Source: Gammaproteobacteria bacterium UBA3532 (GTDB lineage: Bacteria; Pseudomonadota; Gammaproteobacteria; Enterobacterales; UBA3532). From it: a stretch of 7,351 bases of DNA. Under the pieces are notes generated by a model. The model was not told the origin of the DNA and searched no databases. It saw only the letters and a list, made by a program, of their open reading frames with translations. Every line of letters starts with the position of its first letter. Position 1 is the stretch's first letter. The stretch is from assembly GCA_002376965.1 (NCBI GenBank), contig DFOV01000337.1, positions 4,378 to 11,728 of the forward strand, in the 5' to 3' direction. The translations under genes were made by a program, and so were the position numbers. This document shows positions 1-7,276 of this stretch, in pieces.

Positions 1-3000
1 TTTACCACCCAGAGGCTGCTGTGTTACCAAACTGTATGAGCCAGTTGAACGTGCATGCATCTTATCGTCAACCAAGTGGTTGAGCTTAAGGATATACATA
101 TATCCAACTGTTACATCGCGCTCAAACTTATCGCCAGTTCGACCATCATAAAGCGGCGTTTGCCCTGATGCAGGTAAGTTGGCCAGCTTAAGCATATGCT
201 TAATTTCGCGTTCTTTAGCGCCATCAAATGCAGGGGTAGCAATCGGCACACCGCCTTTGAGATTCTTAGCCAGGGCCATGACTTCATCATCTGAGAAGCT
301 ATCAACATCGACGACTTGGCGCCCTTCGCTAGCATAAACTTCTTTAAGGAAGGCTCGAATTTCAACCAGGGCTTTTTGTTGCTCTAAATACAACATCTCA
401 CCAATACGTTTACCTACACCCTTGGCAGCCCATCCCATGTGCGTTTCAAGGACCTGACCTACGTTCATCCGTGACGGTACCCCTAGTGGGTTCAACACGA
501 TGTCAACGGTCTCGCCATCTTCCATATAGGGCATATCTTCAACAGGAATAATGTTAGAGATAACACCTTTATTCCCGTGACGACCGGCCATCTTATCACC
601 AGGTTGAATACGACGCTTAACGGCCAGGTACACTTTAACAATCTTAAGTACGCCAGGAGCAAGATCATCGCCCTGAGCAATTTTCAGACGATGCTCTTCA
701 AAGCGTTGTTCAAGCAACTCTTTTTGCTCTTGGAATTTTTCATTCAGTGCATCAAGACGCGCCTGAACATCGTCATCAGGCAAAGCAATTTCAAACCAGC
801 GATGGCTTTCGACACTATTTAGATAGTCATCTGAGATTTCTTGACCAGCACGCAAACCGTTCGGACCACCCGCGGCTTTTTGACCGAGCAACACTTCCTT
901 AACTACCGCAAAAATACCATCCGTTTGAATACGGAACTCGTCATTCAGATCTTTCTTAACTGCCTGAAGTTGCGCCTTTTCTATGTCAACAGCACGCTGA
1001 TCTTTTTGCACACCATCGCGTGTAAAGACCTGCACATCAATAACCGTACCTACAACACTATTTGGCACGCGCAAAGAAGTGTCTTTAACGTCAGAAGCTT
1101 TTTCACCGAAGATAGCACGCAGGAGCTTTTCTTCAGGCGTTAACTGGGTTTCTCCCTTAGGCGTAACTTTACCTACCAGAATATCACCACCTTTGACTTC
1201 AGCACCGACAAAGACAATGCCGGACTCATCAAGCTTAGCTAATGCGCTTTCGCCAACATTAGGGATATCGGCAGTGATTTCTTCAGGCCCCAACTTCGTA
1301 TCTCGCGCAATGCAAGATAGCTCTTGAATATGAATAGTCGTGAAACGGTCTTCTTGAGCAACTCGCTCGGAAATAAGAATCGAATCCTCGAAGTTATAAC
1401 CATTCCAAGGCATAAAGGCGACAAGCAAGTTCTGACCTAGGGCCAACTCACCTAAATCGGTTGATGGGCCATCTGCAAGCACATCACCACGCTCGATTAC
1501 ATCGCCTGTGTTAACGATAGGACGCTGATTTACACAGGTATTCTGATTGGAACGCGTATACTTATTCAGATTATAGACGTCAACAGTTCCTGCACCATCG
1601 ACAATTTCATCTGTCTTAACTCGTACAACAACACGGCTTGCATCTACATAATCAACCACGCCACCACGCTTGGCGACCACGGTTACACCGGAGTCAACGG
1701 CCACGATTCGCTCCATGCCAGTACCAACAAGTGGCTTTTCTGCGCGTAGCGTAGGAACCGCTTGGCGTTGCATGTTCGATCCCATTAATGCACGGTTAGC
1801 ATCATCATGCTCAAGGAACGGAATAAGTGAAGCAGCAACAGAGATTACCTGTTGTGGTGAAATATCCATGTATTCCACTTTATCAGCCGTCGATAGTGTT
1901 GCCTCGCCATTATGACGCACAGGGACCAAGTCAGCACATAATACGCCGTTCTCGTCGATTTCCGCATTGGCTTGAGCGATAACATAGCGCCCTTCTTCAA
2001 TGGCTGACAGATAAGAGACCTCATTAGTGATCTTACAATCAACCACTTTACGATAAGGTGTTTCAAGGAAACCATAATCGTTTGTGCGCGCATAAGTTGA
2101 TAGCGAGTTAATCAAACCGATATTTGGGCCCTCAGGCGTTTCGATAGGACATACACGACCGTAGTGAGTTGGATGTACGTCACGAACCTCAAACCCTGCA
2201 CGTTCACGTGTCAAACCACCGGGGCCTAACGCGGACACACGACGTTTATGCGTTACTTCTGAAAGCGGGTTGTTTTGGTCCATGAACTGAGATAGCTGAC
2301 TGGAACCAAAAAACTCTTTAATCGCGGCAGAAACGGGCTTAGCATTAACTAAATCCTGTGGAGCAAGATTATCGGTCTCGGCAGAGCCTAAACGCTCACG
2401 AACTGCACGTTCAACACGAACTAGGCCAATACGGAACTGGTTTTCGGCCATTTCGCCAACACTACGTATACGACGATTGCCTAGGTGATCGATATCATCC
2501 ACTTCACCGCGACCATTTCGAATATCCAGCAAGGTTTTCATCACATCGATGATGTCATCCTTGGACAGGGTTCCACTGCCAATAACTTCATCTCGGTTGA
2601 CGCGACGATTAAACTTCATCCGCCCTACTACCGAAAGATCATAACGTTCATCGCTAAAGAATAGGTTTTCGAATAATGCTTCAGCGGCTTCGGGCGTTGG
2701 TGGCTCTCCTGGTCGCATCATACGATAGATCTCAACCAAAGCATCAACTTGCGAGCTGGTAGGATCGATTCGTAAGGTATCTGAGACAAACGGCCCTTGA
2801 TCAAGATCATTTGTATAAAGCACGTCAAAATGCTGCACACCATGATCAGATAACTGCTCTAATACTTCTGTCGTAATCTCGGTGTTCGCTTCTACATATA
2901 TATCACCGGTAGTTTTATCCGCGTGATGATTGGCCAGAACCTTGCCTAATACATAGTCAACTGGTACTGGGAAAGAGTTAATATCGCCCTCTTTCATTTT

Positions 3001-3825
3001 CTTAATATGACGAGGAGTGATTCTGCGACCTTCTTCGACCAGAACCTCGCCATTACTATCAACCAAGTCAAACTCGAAAGTTTCGCCACGTAGCCTTTCA
3101 GGATCGATATGCAGCAACGGTTGACCATCTTTTAGTTCAAGCTGGGTCTTTTCAAAGAACATACCCAAGATTTCTTCATTATTGAAGCCTAATGCTCGAA
3201 GCAGAATGGTAGCTGGCAATTTACGGCGGCGGTCGATACGAACAAAAACGTTATCTTTAGGATCGAACTCAAAGTCTAACCATGATCCACGGTAAGGAAT
3301 CACACGGGCGGTATAAAGTAATTTACCAGATGAATGCGTCTTACCACGGTCGTGGTCAAAAAACACACCAGGCGAACGATGTAACTGAGATACAATAACG
3401 CGCTCAGTTCCATTAATGACAAAGGTCCCATTATCGGTCATAAAGGGCACTTCACCCATGTAGACCTCTTGCTCTTTGATATCTTTTACCGTTCCAGGGT
3501 TTTCTTTATCATAAATAACCAGACGGAGTTTTACACGCAATGGCGCTGCGTAGGTTATTCCTCTAACCTGACACTCGCGTACATTAAAAACAGGTTTACC
3601 TAAGCTATAGCTTACGTACTGTAGCTCTGCATTTCCGGAAAAGCTTTTGATAGGAAAAACTGAACTAAACGCACCCTCTAATCCTCTATCTTTCTTACCA
3701 TCCCGATTAAGAAACGAGCGGTACGAATCTAGCTGCGTTGCTAATAAGAAAGGGATGTCAATGACTTTCGGGCGTTTACCAAAATCCTTGCGGATACGTT
3801 TCTTTTCAGTATAGGAGTAAGCCAT
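1..3825 (-). CDS. rpoB: DNA-directed RNA polymerase subunit beta, 3' end cut by the window
   Basis: This is the beta subunit of RNA polymerase, which with beta' forms the catalytic cleft and binds rifampicin. The reading frame is open from ATG at 3825 to the window edge: 1275 codons, ending in the conserved ...TQQPLGGK. By comparison with E. coli (1342 aa), about 80 C-terminal residues lie outside. The start has a good Shine-Dalgarno (GAGG, 3833-3836, 7 bases upstream) and the typical N-terminus [16 protein letters not shown]. The rifampicin pocket (about residues 508-572) is wild type: Q513, D516, H526 and S531 are all present at E. coli numbering. The catalytic-region motif NFEDS gives E813 and D814. 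The [13 protein letters not shown] motif places the equivalents of E. coli K1065 and K1073 at 1078 and 1086, so 13 residues are added between these points, in the variable region about 940-1060. rpoC is expected next, outside the window. It follows rplL after an attenuator-like hairpin. Confidence 0.98.
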   Translation of the reverse strand, partial: MAYSYTEKKRIRKDFGKRPKVIDIPFLLATQLDSYRSFLNRDGKKDRGLEGAFSSVFPIKSFSGNAELQYVSYSLGKPVFNVRECQVRGITYAAPLRVKLRLVIYDKENPGTVKDIKEQEVYMGEVPFMTDNGTFVINGTERVIVSQLHRSPGVFFDHDRGKTHSSGKLLYTARVIPYRGSWLDFEFDPKDNVFVRIDRRRKLPATILLRALGFNNEEILGMFFEKTQLELKDGQPLLHIDPERLRGETFEFDLVDSNGEVLVEEGRRITPRHIKKMKEGDINSFPVPVDYVLGKVLANHHADKTTGDIYVEANTEITTEVLEQLSDHGVQHFDVLYTNDLDQGPFVSDTLRIDPTSSQVDALVEIYRMMRPGEPPTPEAAEALFENLFFSDERYDLSVVGRMKFNRRVNRDEVIGSGTLSKDDIIDVMKTLLDIRNGRGEVDDIDHLGNRRIRSVGEMAENQFRIGLVRVERAVRERLGSAETDNLAPQDLVNAKPVSAAIKEFFGSSQLSQFMDQNNPLSEVTHKRRVSALGPGGLTRERAGFEVRDVHPTHYGRVCPIETPEGPNIGLINSLSTYARTNDYGFLETPYRKVVDCKITNEVSYLSAIEEGRYVIAQANAEIDENGVLCADLVPVRHNGEATLSTADKVEYMDISPQQVISVAASLIPFLEHDDANRALMGSNMQRQAVPTLRAEKPLVGTGMERIVAVDSGVTVVAKRGGVVDYVDASRVVVRVKTDEIVDGAGTVDVYNLNKYTRSNQNTCVNQRPIVNTGDVIERGDVLADGPSTDLGELALGQNLLVAFMPWNGYNFEDSILISERVAQEDRFTTIHIQELSCIARDTKLGPEEITADIPNVGESALAKLDESGIVFVGAEVKGGDILVGKVTPKGETQLTPEEKLLRAIFGEKASDVKDTSLRVPNSVVGTVIDVQVFTRDGVQKDQRAVDIEKAQLQAVKKDLNDEFRIQTDGIFAVVKEVLLGQKAAGGPNGLRAGQEISDDYLNSVESHRWFEIALPDDDVQARLDALNEKFQEQKELLEQRFEEHRLKIAQGDDLAPGVLKIVKVYLAVKRRIQPGDKMAGRHGNKGVISNIIPVEDMPYMEDGETVDIVLNPLGVPSRMNVGQVLETHMGWAAKGVGKRIGEMLYLEQQKALVEIRAFLKEVYASEGRQVVDVDSFSDDEVMALAKNLKGGVPIATPAFDGAKEREIKHMLKLANLPASGQTPLYDGRTGDKFERDVTVGYMYILKLNHLVDDKMHARSTGSYSLVTQQPLGGK

Positions 3826-3894
3826 TAGTAATCCTCAAATATTGAACATTGTTTTGATTACAGTATGTAAGCAATAGCTCAGACTGCCAGGACA

Positions 3895-3930
3895 AAAATA
3901 CAAAAAGGCCGGTGGTCTAAACCACCAGCC
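3895..3930 (-). terminator. Attenuator-type intrinsic terminator between rplL and rpoB
   Basis: Read on the minus strand, a 10-bp stem (3921-3930 with 3907-3916, one G-U pair, loop TTAG) is followed at once by TTTTTGTATTTTT. This has the form of a rho-independent terminator. It sits 40 bases after the rplL stop and about 70 bases before the rpoB start. In E. coli a partial terminator in the same gap makes rpoBC transcripts less abundant than rplJL, and the same job is inferred here. Readthrough must be substantial unless rpoB has its own promoter. Confidence 0.85.
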
Positions 3931-3933
3931 ATA

Positions 3934-3950
3934 TATCTTGAAACAAGATA
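3934..3950 (-). other. Small hairpin just downstream of rplL
   Basis: A perfect 7-bp inverted repeat (TATCTTG / CAAGATA) with a TTT loop lies 19 bases after the rplL stop and 3 bases before the attenuator stem. It is AU-rich and lacks a U tract, so it is not a terminator by itself. E. coli has an RNase III processing site in this gap; whether this hairpin serves the same purpose cannot be told from the sequence. Confidence 0.5.
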
Positions 3951-3969
3951 AATCGTCGAAACAAGTGAA

Positions 3970-4344
3970 TTACTTAACTTCGACTTCAGCTCCAGCTTCT
4001 TCAAGAGCTTTCTTAAGTTCTTCAGCTTCATCTTTAGAAACTGCTTCTTTGATTGGTGATGGAGCACTTTCAACAACGTCTTTTGCTTCTTTAAGGCCAA
4101 GACCAGTAGCGCCACGTACAGCTTTGATAACTGCAACTTTGTTCGCACCAAAGCTCTTAAGGATGACGTCGAATTCAGTTTGCTCTTCTACTGGACCAGC
4201 ATCAGCAACTGGGCCTGCAGCAACTGCAACAGCAGCGTCAGCAGAAACACCAAATTTTTCTTCCATTGCAGAAACAAGTTCTACAACTTCCATTACGCTC
4301 ATTTCAGCGATTGCATTTAAAATATCGTCTTTAGACAAAGCCAT
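3970..4344 (-). CDS. rplL: 50S ribosomal protein L7/L12
   Basis: This 124-residue acidic protein forms the flexible ribosomal stalk that recruits and stimulates the translational GTPases (EF-Tu, EF-G, IF2, RF3). It is present in several copies per ribosome as dimers on the C-terminal helix of L10. The three family regions are visible: an N-terminal dimerisation helix pair (about 1-35), an Ala/Gly/Val/Pro-rich hinge (about 36-53), and a globular C-terminal domain (about 54-124) with the conserved [20 protein letters not shown] core at 69-88. The length is close to the usual 120-125. ATG at 4344 is preceded by GGAG (4354-4357) at 9 bases. It follows rplJ by 23 bases, so the two are certainly co-transcribed. 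An attenuator follows, consistent with L7/L12 being needed in excess over RpoB. Confidence 0.98.
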   Translation of the reverse strand: MALSKDDILNAIAEMSVMEVVELVSAMEEKFGVSADAAVAVAAGPVADAGPVEEQTEFDVILKSFGANKVAVIKAVRGATGLGLKEAKDVVESAPSPIKEAVSKDEAEELKKALEEAGAEVEVK

Positions 4345-4367
4345 GATTCAATTCTCCAATAACAAAA

Positions 4368-4895
4368 TTAACTTTCTTTTTTCTGGTCACGTACAGCAGC
4401 GATAACGCGTACTGCGCGGCCAGGAATATCGTTAAGGGCACGAGCAAGTTTGCCGACAGGTGCTTTGATAACATAAGCAAGTTTCGACAGTGCTTCGTCA
4501 CGGGTAGGCAAGCTTGCCACCGCTTCGAGCTGTTCTGCTCCGTGTACTTCTCCACCGACCCCAATAGCTGTAACAACCAATTTGTCGTGGTCTTTTCCAA
4601 AATCACGGAAAAGACGAGCAGCTCCACCGGGCTCTTCATGGCTAAAGCCATAAATAAGCGGCCCAACAAGCTTTTCGCTCATACAAGCAAATTCGGTCCC
4701 TTCAACTGCACGCTTCGCTAATGTATTGCGCACAACACGCAAATAAACATTACGCTCACGAGCCAGTTTACGGAACTCGGTCATTTCAGCTACGGTAAGT
4801 CCGCGATATTCTGCAACGACAGCGGAAAGCGCATTGCTTGCTACTTCGTTGACTTCGCCAACGATAGCCTTCTTTGCTTCTAATCCTATTGCCAC
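4368..4895 (-). CDS. rplJ: 50S ribosomal protein L10, GTG start
   Basis: L10 is the base of the stalk. Its N-terminal domain binds the GTPase-associated region of 23S rRNA beside L11, and its C-terminal helix carries L7/L12 dimers. It is also the autogenous repressor of its own operon when complexed with L7/L12. The 175-residue product matches the family from the first residues: MAIGLEAKKAIVGEVNEVA, then SAVVAEYRGLTVAEMTEFRK and YLRVVRNTLAKRAVEGT (about 50-67). The C-terminal part (about 135-175) is longer and more basic than in E. coli L10 (165 aa). The start is GTG at 4895, supported by a strong GGAGG (4904-4908) 8 bases upstream and by the conserved N-terminus beginning exactly there. No in-frame ATG offers a better fit. 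It is preceded by a 203-base structured leader and followed by rplL after 23 bases. Confidence 0.97.
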   Translation of the reverse strand: MAIGLEAKKAIVGEVNEVASNALSAVVAEYRGLTVAEMTEFRKLARERNVYLRVVRNTLAKRAVEGTEFACMSEKLVGPLIYGFSHEEPGGAARLFRDFGKDHDKLVVTAIGVGGEVHGAEQLEAVASLPTRDEALSKLAYVIKAPVGKLARALNDIPGRAVRVIAAVRDQKKES

Positions 4896-4898
4896 AGA

Positions 4899-4914
4899 AG
4901 TTACCTCCGTAACT
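4899..4914 (-). promoter_or_regulatory. rplJ ribosome binding site held in a stem-loop
   Basis: On the minus strand the sequence AGTTAC-GGAG-GTAACT forms a perfect 6-bp stem whose four-base loop is the core of the rplJ Shine-Dalgarno. The GTG start lies 3 bases beyond the stem. This hairpin could moderate access of the 30S subunit, fitting the known translational control of rplJ. That the fold exists in the cell is inference; the complementarity is seen directly. Confidence 0.6.
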
Positions 4915-5007
4915 AACGCCTCAAAATGAGGCAGGTTTCACCAACCATACCCGAAAGTATGGCCACCAACGGCGAACCAATCACTCAGTGGAACTGAATC
5001 ATGTTCA

Positions 5008-5060
5008 CCGTCTACGTAGGCTTGTCTATTAAGGGTTGCCCCGCCTACGGTCTTTGACGG
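5008..5060 (-). promoter_or_regulatory. L10(L12) operator: kink-turn-like element in the rplJ leader
   Basis: Two helices stack across an asymmetric internal loop. The outer helix is CCGTC (5056-5060) with GACGG (5008-5012). The inner helix is CGTAGG (5044-5049) with CCTACG (5015-5020). The internal loop is AAAGAC opposite TA. The distal arm contains GGG-GCAA-CCC (5033-5042), a GNRA-capped stem. The CCGTCAAAGACCG... / ...CGTAGACGG pattern is what I recall of the E. coli L10-L12 binding site, where the protein complex recognises this fold as a mimic of its rRNA site. The pairings are read directly; binding is inferred from the family. Confidence 0.85.
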
Positions 5061-5098
5061 CCGCTATGGCTAGTGCCATAAGCAACCACAAGAATTTT

Positions 5099-5800
5099 TT
5101 AGGCTTGCGTCGCTAGCGAGCCTTGTTCAATAGCCAATCCTGGTCCCATTGTCGTAGACAATGAAATTTTCTTGATGTATTGGCCTTTAGCTGCTGCTGG
5201 TTTGCTTTTCTTAAGTGCTGCAATTAAGGCTTCTATATTTTCCTTAATGGCATTGGCATCGAAATCAACTTTACCAACAGACGCATGAATTATACCGGCC
5301 TTGTCAGTACGATAACGTACCTGACCAGCCTTGGCGTTTTTAACGGCTGTTACAACATCAGGAGTTACCGTGCCAACCTTTGGATTTGGCATTAAGCCAC
5401 GCGGGCCTAAGATTTGGCCCAACTGACCAACAACTCGCATCGCATCTGGACTAGCAATAACAACGTCAAAATTCATGTTGCCAGCTTTAACATCAGCGGC
5501 CAAGTCATCCATCCCAACGATATCAGCACCTGCTTCTTTAGCTGCATCAGCATTTGCACCTTGGGTGAAGACGGCAACGCGAATGTCTTTGCCAGTACCA
5601 TTAGGAAGTACTGTTGCACCACGTACAACCTGGTCAGATTTACGTGGATCAACGCCTAGGTTAACCGCGACATCAATGCTTTCTTTAAATTTAGCCGTTG
5701 CCAATTCAGACAAAAGTGATACAGCTTCTTCGACCGCGTACTCTTTAGCGAAGTCGACTTTTTCACGAATAAGTTTTTGCTTTTTGGTTAGCTTAGCCAT
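5099..5800 (-). CDS. rplA: 50S ribosomal protein L1
   Basis: L1 forms the mobile stalk beside the ribosomal E site that handles leaving tRNA, and it is the translational repressor of the rplK-rplA mRNA. The 233-residue product (E. coli 234) aligns end to end with the family: [15 protein letters not shown], then [11 protein letters not shown] (about 60-70), [55 protein letters not shown] (about 110-145) and [23 protein letters not shown]. The ATG at 5800 was chosen over an in-frame TTG at 5806 because AGGGG (5810-5814) lies 9 bases before the ATG but only 3 before the TTG, and because the family begins MAKLTK. The rplK stop lies 6 bases before the start and the Shine-Dalgarno is inside rplK's last codons, so translation is probably coupled. 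Confidence 0.98.
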   Translation of the reverse strand: MAKLTKKQKLIREKVDFAKEYAVEEAVSLLSELATAKFKESIDVAVNLGVDPRKSDQVVRGATVLPNGTGKDIRVAVFTQGANADAAKEAGADIVGMDDLAADVKAGNMNFDVVIASPDAMRVVGQLGQILGPRGLMPNPKVGTVTPDVVTAVKNAKAGQVRYRTDKAGIIHASVGKVDFDANAIKENIEALIAALKKSKPAAAKGQYIKKISLSTTMGPGLAIEQGSLATQA

Positions 5801-5806
5801 TTCCAA

Positions 5807-6235
5807 TTACCCCTCAACCTCAATACCCATACTGCGAGCAGTACCGGAAATAGTATTTACTGCTGCATCCATATCAGCCGCAGTCAAATCAGGCATTTTT
5901 GTCGTGGCGATCTCTTCAACCTGAGCACGAGTGACTTTACCGACTTTTTCAGTGTTAGGTCGCCCACTACCACTTTTTAGCCCTGCTGCTTTCTTCAACA
6001 ATACGGATGCAGGAGGTGTTTTAGTAATGAACGTGAAACTGCGGTCACTGTAAACAGTGATAACAACCGGGATGGGCAAGCCTTTTTCAACATTCTGAGT
6101 TTGTGCATTAAATGCTTTACAAAACTCCATAATGTTAACACCATGCTGACCTAAAGCAGGACCAACCGGAGGACTTGGGTTTGCAGCACCTGCTGCAACT
6201 TGTAATTTAATGTAAGCTTCGACTTTCTTAGCCAT
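5807..6235 (-). CDS. rplK: 50S ribosomal protein L11
   Basis: L11 binds the GTPase-associated centre of 23S rRNA next to L10 and takes part in factor-dependent GTP hydrolysis and in RelA activation. The 142 residues equal the E. coli length. The N-terminal domain shows the proline-rich segment [20 protein letters not shown] (19-38), known in the family as the thiostrepton/factor-facing region. The C-terminal rRNA-binding domain shows [21 protein letters not shown] (about 72-92) and ends with [15 protein letters not shown] at 6235 has GAGG (6242-6245) 6 bases upstream. It follows nusG by 54 bases that contain the L1 operator, and leads directly into rplA, so L11 and L1 are made from one repressible message. 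Confidence 0.98.
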   Translation of the reverse strand: MAKKVEAYIKLQVAAGAANPSPPVGPALGQHGVNIMEFCKAFNAQTQNVEKGLPIPVVITVYSDRSFTFITKTPPASVLLKKAAGLKSGSGRPNTEKVGKVTRAQVEEIATTKMPDLTAADMDAAVNTISGTARSMGIEVEG

Positions 6236-6250
6236 GTCTCACCTCTTCGT

Positions 6251-6275
6251 GGGTACAAACGCCTCTCGGCTCCCC
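6251..6275 (-). promoter_or_regulatory. Probable ribosomal protein L1 operator before rplK
   Basis: In the nusG-rplK gap the transcript reads GGGGAGCC-GAGA-GGC-GTTTGTA-CCC. It pairs as GCC/GGC closed by a GAGA tetraloop, then an asymmetric internal loop (GA opposite GTTTGTA), then GGG/CCC. This is the arrangement known for the L1 binding site on E. coli rplK-rplA mRNA, which mimics the L1 site on 23S rRNA. Its position, 15 bases before the rplK start, fits repression of rplK with coupled repression of rplA. The fold is read from the sequence; the role is inferred from the family. Confidence 0.75.
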
Positions 6276-6289
6276 GTTAACAAACAAGC

Positions 6290-6823
6290 CTAGCCTTTTT
6301 CTACTTGGCTAAACTCTAACTCAACTGGTGTTGAACGGCCGAATATTAAAACAGCAACGCGTAATCGGCTCTTTTCATAATTCACTTCTTCGACGACGCC
6401 ATTAAAATCAGCGAATGGACCGTCAATAACACGAACAACCTCACCCGCTTCAAACAGCGTTTTTGGTTTTGGCTGATCCGTCGTTTCTTCAACTTTCTGT
6501 AAGATGGCTTGAGCTTCTTTTTCTGATATTGGAGCAGGCCTATCACTGGTGCCACCAATAAAGCCCAAAACACGTGGCACATCTTTAACCAAGTGCCAAC
6601 TTTCGTCATCCATATCCATTTGAACAAGAACATAACCAGGAAAGAACTTTCGTTCGCTTTTGCGCTTCTGGCCAGAGCGAATTTCTACTACTTCCTCGGT
6701 GGGAACCAAAATTTGACCAAACTTGTCTTCAAGACCCTCAAGAGCAATTCGCTCCTCAAGCGCCTTCTTAACTTTTAACTCAAACCCTGAATAGGCTTGG
6801 ACTACATACCAACGTAACGCCAT
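6290..6823 (-). CDS. nusG: Transcription termination/antitermination factor NusG
   Basis: NusG rides on elongating RNA polymerase, suppresses pausing, recruits Rho, and links polymerase to the ribosome through S10. The 177-residue protein has the NGN domain (about 3-115: [59 protein letters not shown]) followed by a KOW domain (about 123-177: [24 protein letters not shown], ending [13 protein letters not shown]). E. coli NusG has 181 residues; the difference is a shorter N-terminus before the RWYVVQ core. ATG at 6823 follows the secE stop with one base between (TAA-G-ATG) and has GGGAG (6830-6834) 6 bases upstream inside secE, so translational coupling with secE is likely. There is no terminator after it; transcription appears to continue into rplK. 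Confidence 0.98.
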   Translation of the reverse strand: MALRWYVVQAYSGFELKVKKALEERIALEGLEDKFGQILVPTEEVVEIRSGQKRKSERKFFPGYVLVQMDMDDESWHLVKDVPRVLGFIGGTSDRPAPISEKEAQAILQKVEETTDQPKPKTLFEAGEVVRVIDGPFADFNGVVEEVNYEKSRLRVAVLIFGRSTPVELEFSQVEKG

Positions 6824-6824
6824 C

Positions 6825-7205
6825 TTATGCTCCCTGCCCTGTTACGAAACCGATAAGGCGGATAAGCACAAAATCCATCAACCACAACATGACACCTACC
6901 AAGGCAGTCATCAGAAGGACATACATTGTCGTATGCAGAGTTTCTTGACGTGTAGGCCAAACAACCTTCCTGACTTCAGTACGCGCCTCCTGAGCAAAGC
7001 TCAATGCAGACTTACCTTTAGTGGTTGTGGCAGCTATGGCTAGGGCAATACCAATACCAAAAACTACACCAAGCACTCTGAAATATAATGGTTGTTCAGC
7101 ATAATAGGCGTTACCGCCGATGGCTGCGGCAAGAAGGGCAATAACCAACACCCACTTGATGCTATCTAATGCACCAGACTCTTGATTCTCAACTTTGGCG
7201 TTCAT
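6825..7205 (-). CDS. secE: Preprotein translocase subunit SecE
   Basis: SecE clamps SecY in the inner-membrane SecYEG translocon. The 126-residue product (E. coli 127) has three hydrophobic spans, about 17-36, 41-60 and 93-118. The conserved cytoplasmic amphipathic segment [16 protein letters not shown] lies at 73-88 before the third, essential span. This three-span form is typical of gammaproteobacteria; many other bacteria keep only the last. ATG at 7205 was chosen because [19 protein letters not shown] fits the family N-terminus. An in-frame GTG at 7256 would add 17 residues but lies inside the terminator stem. The Shine-Dalgarno is modest (GGAAA, 7211-7215). The gene is followed by nusG after one base. 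Confidence 0.95.
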   Translation of the reverse strand: MNAKVENQESGALDSIKWVLVIALLAAAIGGNAYYAEQPLYFRVLGVVFGIGIALAIAATTTKGKSALSFAQEARTEVRKVVWPTRQETLHTTMYVLLMTALVGVMLWLMDFVLIRLIGFVTGQGA

Positions 7206-7240
7206 AGTGGTTTCCGATATCGACAATTCATTGGTAAGAG

Positions 7241-7272
7241 ACAATAAAAAGGGCACCTAACAGGTGCCCTTT
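7241..7272 (-). terminator. Intrinsic terminator between tRNA-Trp and secE
   Basis: On the minus strand an 11-bp perfect stem (AAAGGGCACCT / AGGTGCCCTTT, 7262-7272 with 7248-7258, loop GTT) runs into TTTTTATT. This is a classic rho-independent terminator placed 4 bases after the tRNA CCA end. It would end the upstream transcript (tRNA-Trp, and probably tuf beyond the window). It leaves only about 35 bases between its U tract and the secE start. Confidence 0.9.
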
Positions 7273-7276
7273 AATT

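Larger units (their letters stand above)
4896..5098 (-). promoter_or_regulatory. rplJ 5' leader (L10 leader), translational control region
   Basis: This 203-base stretch between rplA and rplJ has no gene. It is dense in hairpins and matches the known L10 leader of gammaproteobacteria. In transcript order it holds: a 6-bp hairpin TATGGC-ACTA-GCCATA (5065-5080); the L10-L12 binding element (5008-5060); a 6-bp hairpin CCATAC/GTATGG with a six-base loop (4945-4962); a 6-bp hairpin GCCTCA/TGAGGC with a three-base loop (4918-4932); and the stem around the ribosome binding site (4899-4914). None is followed by a U tract, so control is translational rather than by termination. In E. coli excess L10-L12 binds this leader and blocks rplJ-rplL translation. 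Confidence 0.85.

Noticed and set aside
841..1143. Plus-strand open frames opposite rpoB (also 577-822 and 1079-1327)
   Set aside because: They are complements of an intact, highly conserved coding frame, with no ribosome binding site or family resemblance.
2233..2289. Possible rifampicin resistance substitutions
   Set aside because: Q513, D516, H526 and S531 are all the sensitive wild-type residues.
3938..4405. 155-codon plus-strand open frame opposite rplL
   Set aside because: It is antisense to the certain rplL gene. Its Ser/Ala/Thr-rich composition is what the complement of biased rplL codons gives, and no family is recognised.
5110..5162. Small palindromes in the 3' end of rplA (TCGCTAGCGA at 5110-5119; ATTGTC-GTA-GACAAT at 5148-5162) and -35-like motifs there, considered as an rplJ promoter or operator
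   Set aside because: They lie inside well-conserved L1 codons, and no -10 element was found at proper spacing from TTGTCT, TTGGCT or TTGAAC.
5801..5806. TTG start for rplA at 5806
   Set aside because: The AGGGG motif would be only 3 bases away, and L1 proteins start MAKLTK, which is the ATG at 5800.
5475..5924. 149-codon plus-strand open frame opposite rplA and rplK
   Set aside because: It spans the complement of two certain genes and their junction, has no recognisable motif, and is explained by strong codon bias on the other strand.
6276..6340. A promoter for rplK at the end of nusG
   Set aside because: TTGAGT near the nusG 3' end has no -10 match at 16-18 bases. A promoter may exist, as in E. 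coli, but it cannot be supported by eye.
7206..7256. N-terminal extension of SecE from GTG at 7256
   Set aside because: It would begin inside the terminator stem and adds residues not found in the family. ATG at 7205 gives the expected N-terminus and length.
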